Shown here: one piece after another, positions 58,301 to 64,000 of the stretch
How positions within the stretch are numbered: the first letter of the stretch is position 1
How the letters are laid out: each line of letters opens with the position of its first letter
Origin: Pterois miles
Taxonomy: Eukaryota > Chordata > Actinopteri > Perciformes > Scorpaenidae
Assembly (NCBI GenBank): GCA_947000775.1
Contig: CAMQGK010000011.1
Location: 52,501 to 116,500, forward strand
Length of the DNA stretch: 64,000 bases
Reading direction: 5' to 3'
Translations under genes and position numbers: made by a program
The notes under the pieces: generated by a model
What the model saw: the letters and a program-made list of their open reading frames with translations, nothing else
What the model was told of the DNA's origin: nothing
The model's database searches: none

Positions 58301-61300
58301 ATCTTATCTTATCTTATCTTATCTTGTTCTCCAAAGGCTGGATTTCAGCTCTGAGAAGCATTGTTTCTCACAAATTCTCAATAAAATATAGCATTGAGTT
58401 AACCAAACTAAAAATGGGGAATAATCAAGGGAAAGTGCCTTTAGAGGGAGATGCAAAAATATATGGAACGAAAACAACCAGAATCAACACAATTCTTAGC
58501 TGAATGGGAAAAGAAATATGGATTTAATGGTAAACTAATAGCAGGAGACTGCACAGAGCTAGTAATAAAATTGACTATAAAGCAGCAAACACATAAAAAG
58601 GAAAAGCAAAAAACTGAAAAACACCTTCAATTGGCAAGAATATGGCTGGAAGAAGCCCGAAAAAGAAAAACTGCAATAAAAAAGAAAACTGAAGCCTGTG
58701 CAGTTAAAACAGAAGATAATGATTTTGTATATAAACACAACACCCAACACCCTGGTGCACAGGCAGCTGGACGCGCCCCAGCTGCTACTAACAAACTAAC
58801 CCAAACTAACTAACTAACCCAAAAGATGGAGAATCATGCTGAGACAGTCATTGCAAACAAAGAAGAACACAAAAAGAAAACTACAAACGTCTTCTATCAT
58901 GATGATGATGAATCTTGTGAAATTTATTTCAGGGGACACCGTGAGGGATGTAGAGGTAGGGGAGGACACAGAGGAGGACACAGAGGAGGATATAGGGGGA
59001 GCAGAAATCAGGATAGAAACGACACATGTTGGCAGTGTAGGAAACAAGCTCATCGTGCGAGAGATCGTCCAGACAAACAAAGAACAGGGTGACTATATGA
59101 TAATAGTGAATCAAAAACAAAACAAGCAGATCCCAACACCACACCAGACGTCCCTGAAGGACAACACGTTCATGATAACAGCGACCAAGACACAGAAACT
59201 CTAAACTTAGAGGAGATCCTTCACGCAGGAAGCTTTAAAAAGCCAGAAACATCCCTTTTAGTGAACGGAGCACCTGTTATTTTCCTGTAAAACAGTACTG
59301 AAGACTTGTGTACCAGGTCTAACGCCATCAAAATTATTTATTGATATGATATTTATTTATATGCTAGACATATTTTAGCTTTACTTTTCTATTATGTATA
59401 TATTATTTTATTCTATTTGTATTAATACTTTTTTAAAATCTATGCTTCTTGTTTATTGTGCTATCCACTTTGCTGCTGTAACATGTGACTTTCTCCACTG
59501 TGGGACTAATAAAGGAATATCTTATCTTATCTTAAAAACAACAGTCATGATCAGGTCTGTGGACGGACTGACAGAAAAACAACATATGTCAGAGTCTTTA
59601 CTATTTGTGTATCCAGAAACTGATAAAAGAGTCGAACGGCCTGTGGTGATATCAGAGAGGTGTCCATTCAATCTTCTAGGAAGAGATGTGAGGCCTAAAC
59701 TAGGTCTCTGTATTATGCCCACCTCATGCGGAGGCATGACAGTTGGACGACTGTGTGTTTGAAACTGAGAAATTACATTTAACCTCGTCCTGATCTGAAA
59801 GATACACCAATTCCAAACGCCGACTCGAACTTCTCCCATCAGGAAGAAGATTTCGTACCAAAGTGCAAAACAAACCGTCTAAAATTATCATTTGTTCCAG
59901 CTTCTATCAAGCTGTTGAACAACGTAAAAAACAACTAGAGCACCAGAGCAATGTGCAATGGACATAAGCACTGAGCACTTTCTTTTATATTTATTTATTT
60001 ATTTATCTATTTATTTTTTGGGCACTTTAAATTACCTAATGTCTCTGTGTGTCCCTGTGTTGTCATTGTAATGTATCTCCTGTTTTTAGCCCTGTTTTAG
60101 TAGTCATTGTCTATGTTTTTGTGTCATTCTGTGAAGCAATAATGTAGGTTATGCTGTTATTACAGATTCTATCGTACTTAAAAGCGCTAGACTCCCAGAC
60201 AACTATTCGGCCCAAGCAGCTGAACATTACGCAAAGATGATATCTACAGATGACCTGAGGGCAAACCCATCCTCCCCAAGTCCATGTACAAGTGGGCTGC
60301 TATTACGAGTCATGGGCCATGCCATGTCTCAACAGGAGGGATGGTGGCCCTAGTAAATCAGCATTACACAACATTTGGATTTTATAACTATTCAAGTATT
60401 TTTGTGCTGCATGCGTTATCTGTGTTAAACATAATAGCCAGGGAAATATCAGGCCAAAGAGGGGAAAATTTCCACCACCATATTATCCATTCCAAGAACT
60501 TCACATGGATTTCATTGAATTAAACCAGAGTCAGGATAAATATTGTCTGGTGATCGTTGATCCATATTCAAAGTGGGTAGAGTTATTTCCCACTAAACAT
60601 CCAGATGCGCTAACAGTAGCCAAAGCGATCTGTAAACGGATAATCCCAACGCTTGTTATTCCTAAAATTATTAGAAGTGATAATGGAACTCATTTTGTAA
60701 ATCAAGTAATCACTAAATTGGCCCAAAACTTAGGCATTTGGTTAAAAAAACACTGCTCTTATCATCCGCAAAGCGTTGGACTTGTAGAAAGGACTAATGG
60801 TACGATAAAAAATAGACTTAAAAAATGTATGGAGGAAACATGGCCGACTGTTTAGACTTAGTACAGATGTATATGCGCATTACACCAAATCAAAAAGGTT
60901 TAACACCATTTGAGATAATACACGGCAGACAGTTTGTATTACCACAATTTAACCAATTTGAGGCCAACATTGGTGAAGAATGTACTTATTGTATTTATTG
61001 TATTCGCTGATTATATGAAGAAAACATTACAGGCCAGAAATAAAATATAAGACATGCTAATGAAATGCCAGACTCTGCTATCCCCCAACAGGAAGGCGAT
61101 TCACCACTTCGAGTGGGGGACTGGGTGTTTGTGAAGTCTATCAAGAAGAAGCACTGGTCATCACCAAGGTGGGAGGGGCCATACCAGGTGCTACTGACTA
61201 CACCTACAGCCATAAAGATAGCAGAGAGAGCATCGTGGATCCACCTGACGCACTGCAAGAAACAGAGGTTCCTGGAGGGAAGCTCCATCGACGGTAAGGG

Positions 61301-63218
61301 GAAGCCTGACGACAAAGGGGACTAACCTTTTAGTGGTTAGTCGTCTCAACGTCAGTGAAGAAACCAACAGATCCTGACCGCTCTAGGGAGCATTTCCTCT
61401 GGGAAGATCACTTTTAGTGGACAAAAGGAGGTGAAGTGCTGGTAACCTCTCCCTCCAGAAGATAGGTCATGACTCCACGAGTCAAGACTGCGGCCCTGTC
61501 GGGCCTGATGACTACAGTCCTGGGTTTGGTATGTCTAACACTGATTATGTTGCTCCCCATGGTTACAGAAATTTACAGAGATAAAAGAGATTATGATTTT
61601 AATGATGCTCACCATGATAATGTTTGGCAAGCCTAACTGCTAAGAGTTTTAATATGTCTGACTGCTATGTGTGCTCATTCATACCTCAACATTCACAGAC
61701 CAATCCATGTTTAACATCCAAACCAGTTCCACTAGATGAAGTTATGTGTGTTTTAGCCATGTACACAGCATTGTCTACAACACCGGCCGCTAAATTTACT
61801 CAATTTACTCAATTCACTCAGTATTTGCCAAACTGCACCACTGCCACTGATTATGATTTAATACACTGGAGAACACCTCATAAATTTGGTACAGAGACTA
61901 ATGAGACTAATTTGCGAGGAATCACAATGATACGCTATCCACACACACCACCACTTTGTTTCAGGAGAAGCTGTTCTGGGGAGGATGTGGACCTAGGCGT
62001 GGTACGTTGTGTCAGTTACTTTCCTGTGGAAGGTGCTTCGAGCCATCCCCTGTGCGACGGTTCCCGGTGTACAGCTGGTTGGGTAAAACCGATTAACTTT
62101 ACTGCAGTTGGAGTCCGTGCTAATGTAAAGGGATGGGTTTCTGAACCTGTTATGAATACAATGGTTCCACACGCAGGGGGTTTCCCCTGTCCGACTGACC
62201 ACGTTTGGGTTTGTGGTAGCAAGGTTTATCTGTACCTTCCCCAAGGATGGTGTGGTGTGTGCTATTTAGCAAAGTTACAACCTGCAGCTCTTGTGATTCC
62301 CAAAGACGGTGTTACCGACATCCTCCACACAACACTATATAGAACACGTTCTGTCCTCTCTGCTACTACATCTCCACCACTGATTGTGCTTTAGTTATCA
62401 TTGAGTGACTGTGACCTTCTACAGATTAGAATAGGTCCAGCAAGTCCTGATATATGCAGCTATGCAGTAAACATGCTAATGACGCACCAATGATTACATT
62501 CTTGCTTTGTGATTCTGTGTAAAGGGTTATGTGACAGAATGTGCCTGATATAAGATTGTGTGACTATGCAAGTATTACTGACTGCCCAACCTAAATAAAA
62601 GGCCGGGGGAGACCAGGACTCTGTGGAGAAGGATTCTGTAGCAGCGGTGTTACAGTGGTGTCCTGTCTCCCCTTGCAAGTAAAAAGATCTGAGTTTGTGT
62701 CTGCCTCTCATTTCTTCCTGTGTTCCAGGTTTGAACCTAACATCTGTCAATCAATCAATCAATCAATCTGTCAGTCAATCAGTAAGTTCCTCACCAGTGA
62801 GTCGAGCTCAGTGGGTTCACAAGCAAACAGGTGAGTGTTGACTCCCAGCGTGGTGAAGACGGCCTCATCACTGGGACGAAACACGGCCTTCTCTGAACAC
62901 ATATTGATAAACATTAAAATATAGACAGATGGTATGTTTGTGACTGATCATAACACGCTTTAACTGATAATATAATACGTAACAATTAATTAATGGTGTG
63001 TGTATGTGACTGATTATACATTTTAATTAATAGTAATTTATTCTCCTGACCTCCGGCTGATGTGACAGCCACCAGTATGAGGTTTCCAGGCAAAACCGGC
63101 TGGTCTTCACTGTACTGGAGTTTCTCTCGGACCAGAGCCAGAATCTCTCCGACCCGACAGGACAGGCGACTCCTGATGGTGACGTAAGAATGGTCCGGAG
63201 TGTAGACCCGGCAGAAGA
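46224..63218 (-). CDS. rapgef4: Rap guanine-nucleotide exchange factor, EPAC family (rapgef4-like), last ten coding exons
   Basis: Ten exons (63218-63051, 62892-62795, 54573-54451, 54346-54168, 52038-51948, 51652-51602, 51332-51245, 49902-49838, 47698-47644, 46348-46224) join with compatible phases into 346 codons plus stop. The first two exons encode a Ras-association domain ([32 protein letters not shown]). The next seven encode the CDC25-homology RasGEF domain ([80 protein letters not shown]). The last encodes [22 protein letters not shown] proteins load GTP on Rap1/Rap2 when cAMP binds upstream domains, which are outside this window. The C-terminal tail favours rapgef4 over rapgef3; rapgef5 is not excluded. 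Introns carry an ERV, LINE, Tc1 and minisatellites. Confidence 0.88.
46361..47225. repeat. 52-bp minisatellite adjoining the last rapgef4-like acceptor
   Basis: About 17 units of GGAAGAGACGGACACGTTAG AGACATTAACCCATCATTCATCAGGTAAAAGA. On the gene strand each unit has CTAAC followed by a pyrimidine tract (CCGTCTCTTCCTCTTTT). The unit nearest the exon supplies the exon's own branch-point candidate and pyrimidine tract. Confidence 0.92.
47226..47643 (-). other. rapgef4-like last intron, unique part
   Basis: No exon or repeat recognised between the donor of the 47644-47698 exon and the minisatellite. Confidence 0.6.
47644..47698 (-). CDS. rapgef4: rapgef4-like penultimate exon
   Basis: Encodes [18 protein letters not shown], then one base of the next codon, donor GTAACA. 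The acceptor CTGCAG is preceded by a pyrimidine tract of more than 200 nt. Confidence 0.88.
47703..47920. repeat. Expanded polypurine/polypyrimidine tract at an acceptor
   Basis: (GGA/GAA)n on the plus strand. On the gene strand it is C/T-rich without any AG between the acceptor and a CTAAC at about 47912-47908. The long acidic open frame on the plus strand is a repeat artefact. Confidence 0.9.
48055..48203 (+). mobile_element. Terminal fragment of another Tc1-like transposon
   Basis: TACACTTGTCAAAAGTTTGC ATACACTTC followed by GAACATAATGTTCTGGCTGT matches, from memory, the terminal repeat of a fish Tc1-like element. It ends at (AT)n and the other terminus is absent. Confidence 0.65.
48204..48262. 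repeat. (AT)n, left part of a microsatellite split by a transposon
   Basis: Pure AT repeats that continue at 49291 on the far side of the Tc1-like element. Confidence 0.9.
48263..49290 (-). mobile_element. Tc1-like transposon with IR/DR termini, internally deleted
   Basis: Terminal inverted repeats of about 208 bp (48263-48470 and 49083-49290). Each contains an outer (CTGATCAAAATCTTAAGACC) and an inner (CTGATCAAAAGTTTAAGACC) direct repeat, the IR/DR arrangement known from fish Tc1 elements. It is flanked by TA on both sides within (AT)n. At 1,028 bp it is shorter than the usual 1.6 kb because the central transposase is missing. Confidence 0.9.
48518..49003 (-). pseudogene. Tc1-like transposase remnant, catalytic core deleted in frame
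   Basis: 161 codons. The N-terminal paired-like helix-turn-helix region is intact ([52 protein letters not shown]). It jumps at about residue 87 to the C-terminal [19 protein letters not shown], which holds the last acidic catalytic residue. About 180 residues with the first two catalytic aspartates are missing. The protein could bind its termini but not cut, which is an inference. Confidence 0.88.
49291..49500. repeat. (AT)n microsatellite, right part
   Basis: AT repeats with TACGTATA interruptions, ending in (GA)n. Confidence 0.93.
49505..49740. repeat. About 21-bp minisatellite (GTACATATAATCTGTACTCAA)
   Basis: About 11 degenerate units in the rapgef4-like intron. Confidence 0.8.
49838..49902 (-). 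CDS. rapgef4: rapgef4-like exon DLTFLHES to FEKM
   Basis: Acceptor CTGTCAG, donor GTGAGT. Encodes [22 protein letters not shown], the RasGEF core near the helical hairpin. Confidence 0.9.
49903..50389 (-). other. rapgef4-like intron, unique part
   Basis: AT-rich sequence with no repeat or exon recognised. Confidence 0.6.
50390..50828 (-). repeat. Left arm of an inverted composite repeat (MITE plus Rex3 fragment)
   Basis: On the minus strand: AATAATTAATCATGATTAAT, then a Rex3-like endonuclease start (GGTACGTGGAACGTCACCTC), then the MITE end TACAGTCCCCTCTAAAAGTA. The same order occurs on the plus strand at 52815-53205. Confidence 0.8.
50829..51244 (-). other. rapgef4-like intron, unique part
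   Basis: No repeat recognised. Confidence 0.6.
51245..51332 (-). CDS. rapgef4: rapgef4-like exon [11 protein letters not shown]
   Basis: Acceptor TTCTTCAG, donor GTAAGT. 29 codons plus one base, including [14 protein letters not shown] of the RasGEF domain. Confidence 0.92.
51602..51652 (-). CDS. rapgef4: rapgef4-like 51-nt exon
   Basis: Encodes [17 protein letters not shown]; acceptor TTGTTCAG, donor GTGAGT; phase 0 at both ends. Confidence 0.9.
51948..52038 (-). CDS. rapgef4: rapgef4-like exon [10 protein letters not shown] to LTWE
   Basis: Acceptor GTGTTTCAG, donor GTATGA. Encodes [20 protein letters not shown], a RasGEF signature segment. A CTAAC lies 28 nt upstream, in the first unit of the 30-bp minisatellite. 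Confidence 0.92.
52058..52770. repeat. 30-bp minisatellite adjoining a rapgef4-like acceptor
   Basis: About 24 units of ACACCTGCTAGGACAGGTGA TACATACTAC. On the gene strand many units carry CCTAACAG, CCTAGCAG or CCTAACGG. The unit is a multiple of three, so long open frames exist on both strands without being genes. Confidence 0.95.
52815..53205 (+). repeat. Right arm of the inverted composite repeat
   Basis: Plus-strand counterpart of 50390-50828, including about 110 bp of non-element flank (AATAATTAATCATGATTAAT to TCAAGTATTTAAT), the Rex3-like start and the MITE end. Confidence 0.8.
52930..54120 (+). mobile_element. Rex3-like LINE fragment (endonuclease and linker)
   Basis: Contains [13 protein letters not shown] start at about 53038, then after the MITE a frame at 53476-53709 with [20 protein letters not shown] and 53706-54032 with [20 protein letters not shown], ending about IHPEMLKAL at 54118. 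It ends about 45 bp from the donor of the 54168-54346 exon. Several frame breaks. Confidence 0.8.
53112..53254 (+). mobile_element. 139-bp MITE inserted in the Rex3-like fragment, TA duplication
   Basis: Terminal inverted repeats CAGTCCCCTCCAAAAGTACT / CAGTGCCCTCCAAACCTACT and a TA on each side, features of Tc1/mariner-type MITEs. Removing it and one TA rebuilds the endonuclease codons CTA GAT ATA GTT GGG. Confidence 0.88.
54168..54346 (-). CDS. rapgef4: rapgef4-like exon [11 protein letters not shown] to KFIKIAA
   Basis: Acceptor TCCTGCAG, donor GTGAGT. Contains [20 protein letters not shown] and [15 protein letters not shown] of the RasGEF domain. Confidence 0.93.
54451..54573 (-). CDS. 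rapgef4: rapgef4-like exon LPLPEEIHW to SCVHE
   Basis: 41 codons, phase 0. Acceptor GGCCGCAG, donor GTCAGT. It links the Ras-association and RasGEF domains ([20 protein letters not shown]). Confidence 0.92.
54667..55980 (+). repeat. Dispersed repeat R, copy 2 (filled site)
   Basis: Homologous to 35612-36520 over its full length, with a SINE at 55274-55623 and small differences, including a short duplication GTCGGCCCGTCGGACC near 55638. Confidence 0.75.
55274..55623 (+). mobile_element. SINE of the GGGGCGGCAGTAG family with second-LINE-type tail
   Basis: Full tRNA-like head (GGGGGCGGCAGTAGTTCAG, box B GGTTCAAGTCCCA), central block, and a tail GAATTTCCCTCCGGGGATT AATTATGGTTCATCTTC resembling the second LINE family and not copies A-C. 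Short duplication CTCT at 55270-55273 and 55624-55627; the empty site is at about 36170. Confidence 0.88.
56211..56637 (+). repeat. ERV 5' LTR, 427 bp
   Basis: Begins TGTTGGAATAATT and ends CCTAACA, with the usual TG...CA ends. An AATAAAAGGCC element (about 56489) can serve as TATA-like box or poly(A) signal. Confidence 0.85.
56643..56660 (+). promoter_or_regulatory. ERV primer-binding site, tRNA-Tyr type
   Basis: TGGTCCTTCGAGCCGGAT, five bases after the LTR, is complementary to the 3' end of vertebrate tRNA-Tyr (GGCTCGAAGGACCA) at all but the last position. Confidence 0.8.
56894..57511 (+). repeat. 44-bp VNTR in the ERV leader
   Basis: About 14 units of GTCCTGAGCTAAGAGAGCTG AAAACTTACATTAGGAGTAGTGAA between primer site and gag. 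Confidence 0.93.
57769..58325 (+). mobile_element. LINE A/B/C-family fragment in the ERV leader
   Basis: Encodes only the RT C-terminus ([17 protein letters not shown] to LHNQHCSQ) and the 3' UTR with TTATC tail. 5'-truncated insertion after the provirus formed. Confidence 0.88.
58414..59092 (+). pseudogene. ERV gag remnants (matrix-like and nucleocapsid-like)
   Basis: Starts MGNNQGK, with the N-terminal glycine expected for myristoylation, and breaks after about 29 codons. A second frame (58451-58813) is Lys/Glu-rich. A third (58826-59092) has an Arg-Gly-rich stretch and a zinc knuckle CWQCRKQAH whose final cysteine is replaced by arginine. No capsid region is recognisable between them. Confidence 0.65.
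59220..59290 (+). pseudogene. ERV protease, N-terminal remnant
   Basis: A frame with [14 protein letters not shown] leads to where the DTG active site should be. The following bases do not encode it and a stop follows. The C-terminal part lies at 59552-59762, beyond a LINE fragment. Confidence 0.5.
59332..59534 (+). mobile_element. LINE A/B/C-family 3' UTR fragment inside ERV protease
   Basis: ATTATTTATTGATAT to AATAAAGGAATATC and TTATC repeats. Only the 3' UTR is present. Confidence 0.85.
59552..59762 (+). pseudogene. ERV protease, C-terminal remnant
   Basis: Contains [16 protein letters not shown], the conserved C-terminal helix region of retropepsins, and ends in a stop at 59760. Confidence 0.6.
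59790..60170 (+). mobile_element. Third LINE fragment, occupying the place of RT/RNase H
   Basis: ACACCAATTCCAAACGCCGA onward encodes [15 protein letters not shown] and [15 protein letters not shown], resembling the C-terminus of fish L2/Rex1-type LINEs, then an AT-rich 3' UTR without a recognisable tail. No retroviral RT motif exists between protease and integrase. Confidence 0.6.
60284..61325 (+). pseudogene. ERV integrase, frameshifted but with all three domains visible
   Basis: The N-terminal zinc-binding part is degraded (CAACVIC near 60400 in another frame). The catalytic core (60505-60855) keeps MDFIEL, SDNGTHF and GLVERTNG, a D,D-35-E triad with normal spacing. A frameshift follows at about 60835; the core continues to 61010 ([11 protein letters not shown]). 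The C-terminal domain (61065-61325) has [20 protein letters not shown] and [20 protein letters not shown], typical of gammaretrovirus-type integrases. Confidence 0.85.
61469..62394 (+). pseudogene. ERV envelope surface-subunit remnant
   Basis: A leader frame starting at 61469 carries a long hydrophobic stretch ([14 protein letters not shown]), a signal peptide, and stops at 61634-61636. A second frame (61624-62394) is cysteine-rich ([16 protein letters not shown]) with four N-glycosylation sequons and runs straight into the truncated 3' LTR. No transmembrane subunit or polypurine tract is present. Assignment as env rests on position and composition. Confidence 0.65.
62385..62742 (+). repeat. 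ERV 3' LTR, first 69 bp missing
   Basis: Matches 56280-56637. Its 5' border is an abrupt junction with env, so a deletion removed the env end, the polypurine tract and the start of U3. Confidence 0.88.
62795..62892 (-). CDS. rapgef4: rapgef4-like exon, second half of Ras-association domain
   Basis: Acceptor GTGTTCAG, donor GTGAGG. Encodes [20 protein letters not shown] and [11 protein letters not shown]. Confidence 0.92.
63051..63218 (-). CDS. rapgef4: rapgef4-like exon, first half of Ras-association domain
   Basis: Acceptor GTGTGTGCAG, donor GTCAGG. Encodes [37 protein letters not shown] and [10 protein letters not shown]. Upstream exons are outside the window. Confidence 0.92.
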
Positions 63219-63317
63219 CTGCACACACAAACAAACAGAGAGACGACATAGCGTCATCTAGTGACCGTCTCTGGTACTGCAACTTCAAAGAACAAACCAT
63301 TGTACTAGCATAAACGG

Positions 63318-63970
63318 ATTTAGGTTTTAGGTCCTGTTAGTTTAGAGTTAGCTTCTAGGTTCTATTACCTTAAAATTAGCTCCAAGGTTTAATTAGCTTC
63401 AAGTTAGCTTCTAGGTTACATTAGCTTAAAGTTAGCTCCTAGGTTCTATTAGCTTAAAGTTAGCTTCTAGGTTCTGTTACCTTCAAGTTAGCTTCTAGGT
63501 TACATTAGCTTCAAGTTCGCTTCTAGGTTACATTAGCTTAAAATTAGCTTCTAGGTAACATTAGCTTAAAGTTAACTCCTTGCTTCTATTGGCTTAAATT
63601 TAGCTTTTAGGTTATATTAGTTAAAGTCAGTTTCTAGGTTACATTAGCTTATAGTCAGCTTCTGGGCTATATTAGTTTAAAGTTAGCTTCTATGTTCTAT
63701 TAGTTTAAACTTAACTTCTATGTTATATTAGCTTAGAGCTAGCTTCTATTAGCTTATAATTAGCTTCTAGATTATATTACCTTAGAGTTAGCATCTGGGT
63801 TATATTAGCTTAGAGATAGTTTCCAAGCTATATTAGTTTAGATTTAACTTCTGGATTATGTTAGCTTAAAGTTAGCTTCTGGGTTATACCAGTTTAAAGT
63901 TAGCTTCTAGCTTATATTAGCTTAGAGTTAGTGTCTAGGTTATATTGGCTTAGAGTTAGTTTCTAAGGCT
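63318..63970. repeat. About 29-bp minisatellite (TTAGCTTAAAGTTAGCTTCT)
   Basis: About 22 degenerate units in the intron upstream of the 63051-63218 exon, reaching almost to the window edge. Confidence 0.88.
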
Positions 63971-64000
63971 CTGGCCTTGGAACTGTAGCATCTGCATCCA

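Larger units (their letters stand above)
56206..62747 (+). mobile_element. Defective endogenous retrovirus, antisense in a rapgef4-like intron
   Basis: A 5' LTR (56211-56637), primer-binding site, internal region with gag, protease, integrase and env remnants, and a truncated 3' LTR (62385-62742), all within a 5-bp target duplication TCTGT (56206-56210 and 62743-62747). The LTR pair differs at about ten positions over 358 bp. Reverse transcriptase, RNase H, capsid and the transmembrane subunit are missing, and three LINE fragments lie inside. Integrase and protein order suggest a gamma/epsilon-type simple retrovirus. It cannot be functional. Confidence 0.88.

Overview
The window looks like genomic DNA of a ray-finned (probably percomorph teleost) fish. 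It holds parts of two intron-containing vertebrate genes, both on the minus strand, in a matrix of fish-type LINEs, tRNA-derived SINEs, Tc1-like elements, one endogenous retrovirus (ERV) and many minisatellites. All alignments, exon borders and repeat counts were done by eye.

Layout. 1-4225: degenerate telomere-like CCCTAA sequence and an AAATCTCTAAAAACCCT-type minisatellite, with an RTE/Rex3-like LINE (698-3819, minus) inserted in it. 4226-18624: three near-full-length copies (A, B, C) of one CR1/L2/Rex1-type LINE ending in TTATC repeats. Copy B sits inside an older minus-strand copy, which itself sits in a 25-bp minisatellite. A SINE at 14.4 kb lies in the centre of an AT-rich palindrome. 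19.77-31.26 kb: a group I nucleoside diphosphate kinase gene (nme2-like), complete: TATA box, 5' non-coding exon, four coding exons (149 codons) and poly(A) signal. Its 6.7-kb third intron holds a Rex3-like LINE interrupted by two insertions of a second LINE family. 31.3-46.2 kb: intergenic DNA with minisatellites, SINEs, Tc1 fragments and a dispersed repeat.

46224-63218: the last ten coding exons (346 residues, all phases compatible) of a cAMP-regulated Rap exchange factor, best matching rapgef4 (EPAC2): the Ras-association domain, the CDC25-homology GEF domain and the C-terminus. The upstream half of the gene is beyond the right edge. Three of its 3' splice sites abut expanded tandem repeats. 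In two of them the repeat unit carries a branch-point-like CTAAC, and in one of these also the pyrimidine tract. An 8.2-kb intron holds a defective antisense ERV (56211-62742) with a tRNA-Tyr-type primer site, a 44-bp VNTR in its leader, remnants of gag, protease, integrase and env, and three LINE fragments.

No prokaryote-type operon or CRISPR is present. The strongest unusual signals are the branch-point minisatellites in rapgef4, the layered nested insertions, fold-back junctions at truncated retroelement ends, a SINE family carrying tails of two different resident LINE families, and a SINE whose target-site duplication also encloses telomeric repeats.
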